Assembly (NCBI GenBank): GCA_030847615.1
Contig: JAUMIR010000005.1
Coordinates: forward strand, 170,528,596 to 170,592,595
From: Gambelia wislizenii
Lineage: Eukaryota > Chordata > Lepidosauria > Squamata > Crotaphytidae
DNA: 64,000 nt
Direction: 5' to 3'
Positions 61,153-64,000 of the stretch are shown one piece after another (positions within the stretch are counted from its first letter, which is position 1; each line of letters starts with the position of its first letter). The notes under the pieces are model-generated. The model was not told the origin of the DNA, did no database searches, and saw only the letters and a list, made by a program, of their open reading frames with translations. The position numbers and the translations under genes are program-made.

Positions 61153-62026
61153 TCCCCTTTAAATGAAGCACACACACCATTGTTTATGAAAAGATTAGCT
61201 CTTCCAGAAGGCTAATTTCCTTGCTTTTTTTAAAAGAGGCAGTTTTAAAGAGAAAATACCACTTCTGGCACCAAATACTTTAGCTGGGACTAGCATTTGG
61301 ATTTAGGCCATTGAGTAGAATTTGTTAATTAAACATGGCAGATTCAGTTCAGATGTTTTTCTAAACAGAATGTTTGTATGCTGATGGGCAAGGAGAGCTG
61401 TAGCAGCGTTGTGTGCAGAGGCTTGTGATTACCCCTTTTACCTCTGAAGAGTATTATTAATCCAAGATACTGACAGAAGAATGGGTAGCTATTCCAAAAA
61501 TTTTACTAACAACAAGAAGTCGTAAAATTAAAATTAGAATTCAGGCACTGTGAGAACTTTCATTCAAATATTCTGATATACACTAATATACTTCAATTTA
61601 TTTCTCCCCCACTTTACATTTAACTCTAAGGTCATCCAAGGCATGTGTAGCATGCACCAAAGGTTGATAGATGAGGTCAGAGTCCATGGATGGAAGGGCA
61701 CTGCAGAGCATTCAAATCCTGATGAAGAATGCCCTGCCACATTGGGTTATCATGACCATGAATCAGAGAGAAAGATAGAGTGTTTCTTGGGCCCATAACA
61801 ATTTTGAATCTGTTGAGGGGTAAAGTTAACTGGAGTTGAATTTGTGGTATGTGAAATAAAGAGACACTCATCACAACCCAGAGGGACATTCCTGAACATG
61901 GGGGCAGGGTCATTAGGAATGTGGATCAAGTAGACAGTTAGAAAACAGCATGTCATGGTAATTTCAACACACTTTTATGGGCAGTTCTAGTTCTAGGGAA
62001 AAGGCAGGTTATTTTTTAAAAAAGTT

Positions 62027-62051
62027 CACCACCACCACCACCACCATCATC
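62027..62051. repeat. (CAC)n microsatellite
   Basis: Seven cac/acc triplets running into catcatc. Confidence 0.9.
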
Positions 62052-62849
62052 GGCAGATAGATGAGCATTGTGATAGAACCCCTATCCATGCTGGCCCCAC
62101 AGCCCTTGGGTTCCTATCACTCACCTTACCCTCAAGATTGCTCCCTAGATCTGGGCCTCAAAGTGACATCTCAAGTGGCCGTGTTGATCAGTGGGTTCAA
62201 TGTGAGAAAGCATGAATGGCTTTCCTTGGTAATTATTAAATTAAAACATCCAGAGATGTAGAAAATAAAGAGTATTTATTGTATATCACATAAAACAGAC
62301 ATCTAGCCTTAAGCTGGTTCCACACACTGTACCTCGTAACACCTTAGTTTCAAACAAAGTTACATTTCTCCCTGAACTCTCTGTATACTCAGTTTCTAAA
62401 ACACTTATTCAGACCTCTCCCATTCCTGTTTTCCTAACTGGATCTATCTCTATAACTAACTCATATTTTTTCAGTCATATCCTTCCCCCTATGCCATAGC
62501 CTCTTGGTTATATCCTCTCCCCCATAGTTCCCCCACTCCAGGATACCATGAGGTGTGATTGGCTAGCTCTATCCAGACTGGCCCTGCTTCTCTTGTCACA
62601 ATCAGGGAAACAATTACCACTAATGTTACACTTGGGGGTCATTTACACGGGCAAATATTCCTCTAAATATACCGCTAAGATAGCTCATAGTTCACACAGA
62701 TTGCAGCACAGCATCGCCTCATTTAGACGGGGGGAAGGTAAAACACCCAAATATAGCGTGGCAAGGGATGTTGCTACTTTTGCAGGTATATTTGCAATGT
62801 AGCGCTTTATTGGCAGTGTAAACTACCATTCCGTTAAGGGTTGCAGCAG

Positions 62850-62905
62850 ATCTGCATTGTGATTGGTTGCTCTGATGCAATGGGCGGGCTTAAAAGAGGG
62901 GTACT
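62850..62905 (+). promoter_or_regulatory. Promoter-like cluster inside the transposon
   Basis: In order: gattggttgctc (reverse CCAAT box), gatgcaatgggcgggcttaa (GC box gggcggg) and ttaaaaga (TATA-like). This order and spacing resemble a polymerase II core promoter pointing right. It could be the remnant of the parent element's transposase promoter. No evidence of use. Confidence 0.35.
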
Positions 62906-63028
62906 GAGTTCAGTAGCGTTCAGGAAACTTTGAAAAATCCTCTCTGCTATTTTGCAAGCCTGCCAAGAAAAAGGATTCCCAAGACCTTTCAGTCATAAGT
63001 TCCCATCTGTCAGCTCTGCTTGGGGGAG

Positions 63029-63089
63029 GGGAAGAGAGCGAGCGAGCGAGAGAGAGAGCGAGGGAGAGAGAGGGGGGAGGGAGGGGGAC
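63029..63089. repeat. GA/GAGC-rich tract
   Basis: gaagagagcgagcgagcgag agagagagcgagggagagag followed by ggggggagggagggggacc. Purine-only over most of its length, with triplex potential. Confidence 0.85.
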
Positions 63090-64000
63090 CAGGGAGGGAG
63101 AGTCAAAAATCCTCTGCTATTCTGCAAGTCTGTGAACCTGACTAAACAAATCGTGCTGAAAAAACTTGTGATAGGTTCACCTTAGGATCCTTGGCATGGC
63201 AGTAATGCCTTTCAGCAGAGAGATTGCTGACCCTCTGCTTCGGGGAGTGACTGAGTTCATTTACAGGCAGATTTAGAGAGAGACAGAGACAGAGCCACTT
63301 CTTTGATCTTCCCCCCTGCTATTTTGGCAGTCTGTGAGTCTTTCTTTAGCTCGAAAATGCAGGGCTTCAAAGGAAGGTCTATGCCCTTCCCCATAAAGCC
63401 TGCCTCTGCTTGGAAGGCCACGCCCCCCCCACTTTTTCAAGTCTGAACAAAAAACCTGCATAATTAGAAAAAAAACCTGACTGGCACAAATGTGGAAAAG
63501 AATTAAAGTGCAAGTTGCCGCAATAAATCTGCCGTGTAAACCAACCCTAAAACATTTTAGTGCTAAGTGACTGCTGGAAAAAAAAGGTGAATGAAGGGCA
63601 GGGGATACAGAGATACTGTACTCTGACTATTTAGCTTAGTAAAGTTAGTAAATTACTGTAAACCCAAATTCCTGGCAAGGGGTGGTGGATACAGTTCAGA
63701 ATGTGCACACTTTTATAATAACTCACAAGAGTTGTATGAGCTCAAAGTAGTTATGATACATCACTGTGTTGTGATGTTAGAAAAAGTTTCACCTTAGCAG
63801 AGTCCATTATGTGTTATTCCCCCCTCCCCCCGAGCAGGACAGTCTTGCTAGTTTGGTAAACGTTGTTTTAAACTGGGAATAGAAAATGTGGATTTTGTTC
63901 CCTTTTTCCTTGGAGCCATGGTCCACTAGACACACCCCTGGACCATCCAAATCTATTCAAGATGATATGGTTGTGTACATGGTACTGAACAAGAATTTTA

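Larger units (their letters stand above)
62634..63550. mobile_element. Non-autonomous DNA transposon, about 0.9 kb
   Basis: Left end gggggtcatttacacgggca, right end (reverse complement) gggttggtttacacggcaga: inverted repeats about 910 bp apart. Inside is a thrice-repeated phrase (tcctctctgctattttgcaagcc at about 62940, tcctctgctattctgcaagtc at about 63110, ccctgctattttggcagtctg at about 63310) and a GA-rich tract. No transposase frame. The ends resemble those at 39584-40158. Superfamily and target duplication not resolved. Confidence 0.6.
60247..64000 (-). other. PLXNB2 intron (part) before exon 60086-60246
   Basis: At least 3.75 kb, extending beyond the window. Contains an (AAAT)n-type run (60655-60692), an L2-like tail (60860-60915), microsatellites (61129-61152, 62027-62051) and a DNA-transposon-like element (62634-63550). 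No upstream plexin exon was found here. Confidence 0.65.

Overview
This is vertebrate nuclear DNA, most likely from a squamate reptile (a lizard or snake). Exons average about 145 bp and sit in multi-kilobase introns. The interspersed repeats include tRNA-derived and 5S rRNA-derived SINEs of the Sauria type, CR1 and L2 LINE fragments, Tigger-like and hAT hairpin elements, and a dead mariner copy. Species cannot be set from the window.

The whole window lies inside one gene, read on the minus strand: PLXNB2 (plexin-B2, a semaphorin receptor). Nineteen consecutive internal coding exons could be placed, from 60246 down to 1114. All have AG/GT splice sites, and reading phase is maintained across all 18 junctions. 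Joined, they give 2,773 nt, or 923 complete codons with no stop. That is about half of a protein of roughly 1,840 residues. Codon numbers below count from the first complete codon of exon 60086-60246. In transcript order the exons encode the third PSI domain (codons 1-47), the IPT/TIG repeats (about 48-400), a proprotein-convertase site (401-406), one transmembrane helix (about 439-461), a juxtamembrane coiled segment, the first half of the split RasGAP-like domain with the first catalytic arginine pair (632-633), the Rho-GTPase-binding domain (about 696-815), and the start of the second GAP half (820-923). The sema domain and first two PSI domains lie beyond 64000. The second arginine finger and the C-terminal PDZ ligand lie before position 1.

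By region: 1-16 kb holds the GAP2 and RBD exons with Tigger-like MITEs and a decayed LINE. 21-36 kb holds the GAP1, transmembrane and membrane-proximal exons, with one long intron rich in CR1/L2 pieces. 36-44 kb holds the IPT exons, a mariner insertion and two DNA-transposon-like elements. 44-55 kb is one 11.5-kb intron with four hairpin or palindrome structures and several SINEs. 55-60 kb holds the IPT1/PSI exons and a long antisense L2 fragment. 60-64 kb is intron with a further DNA-transposon-like element.

No new multi-gene system is visible. The most unusual object is a 331-bp, CpG-rich, almost perfect palindrome at 51125-51455 inserted inside a SINE.
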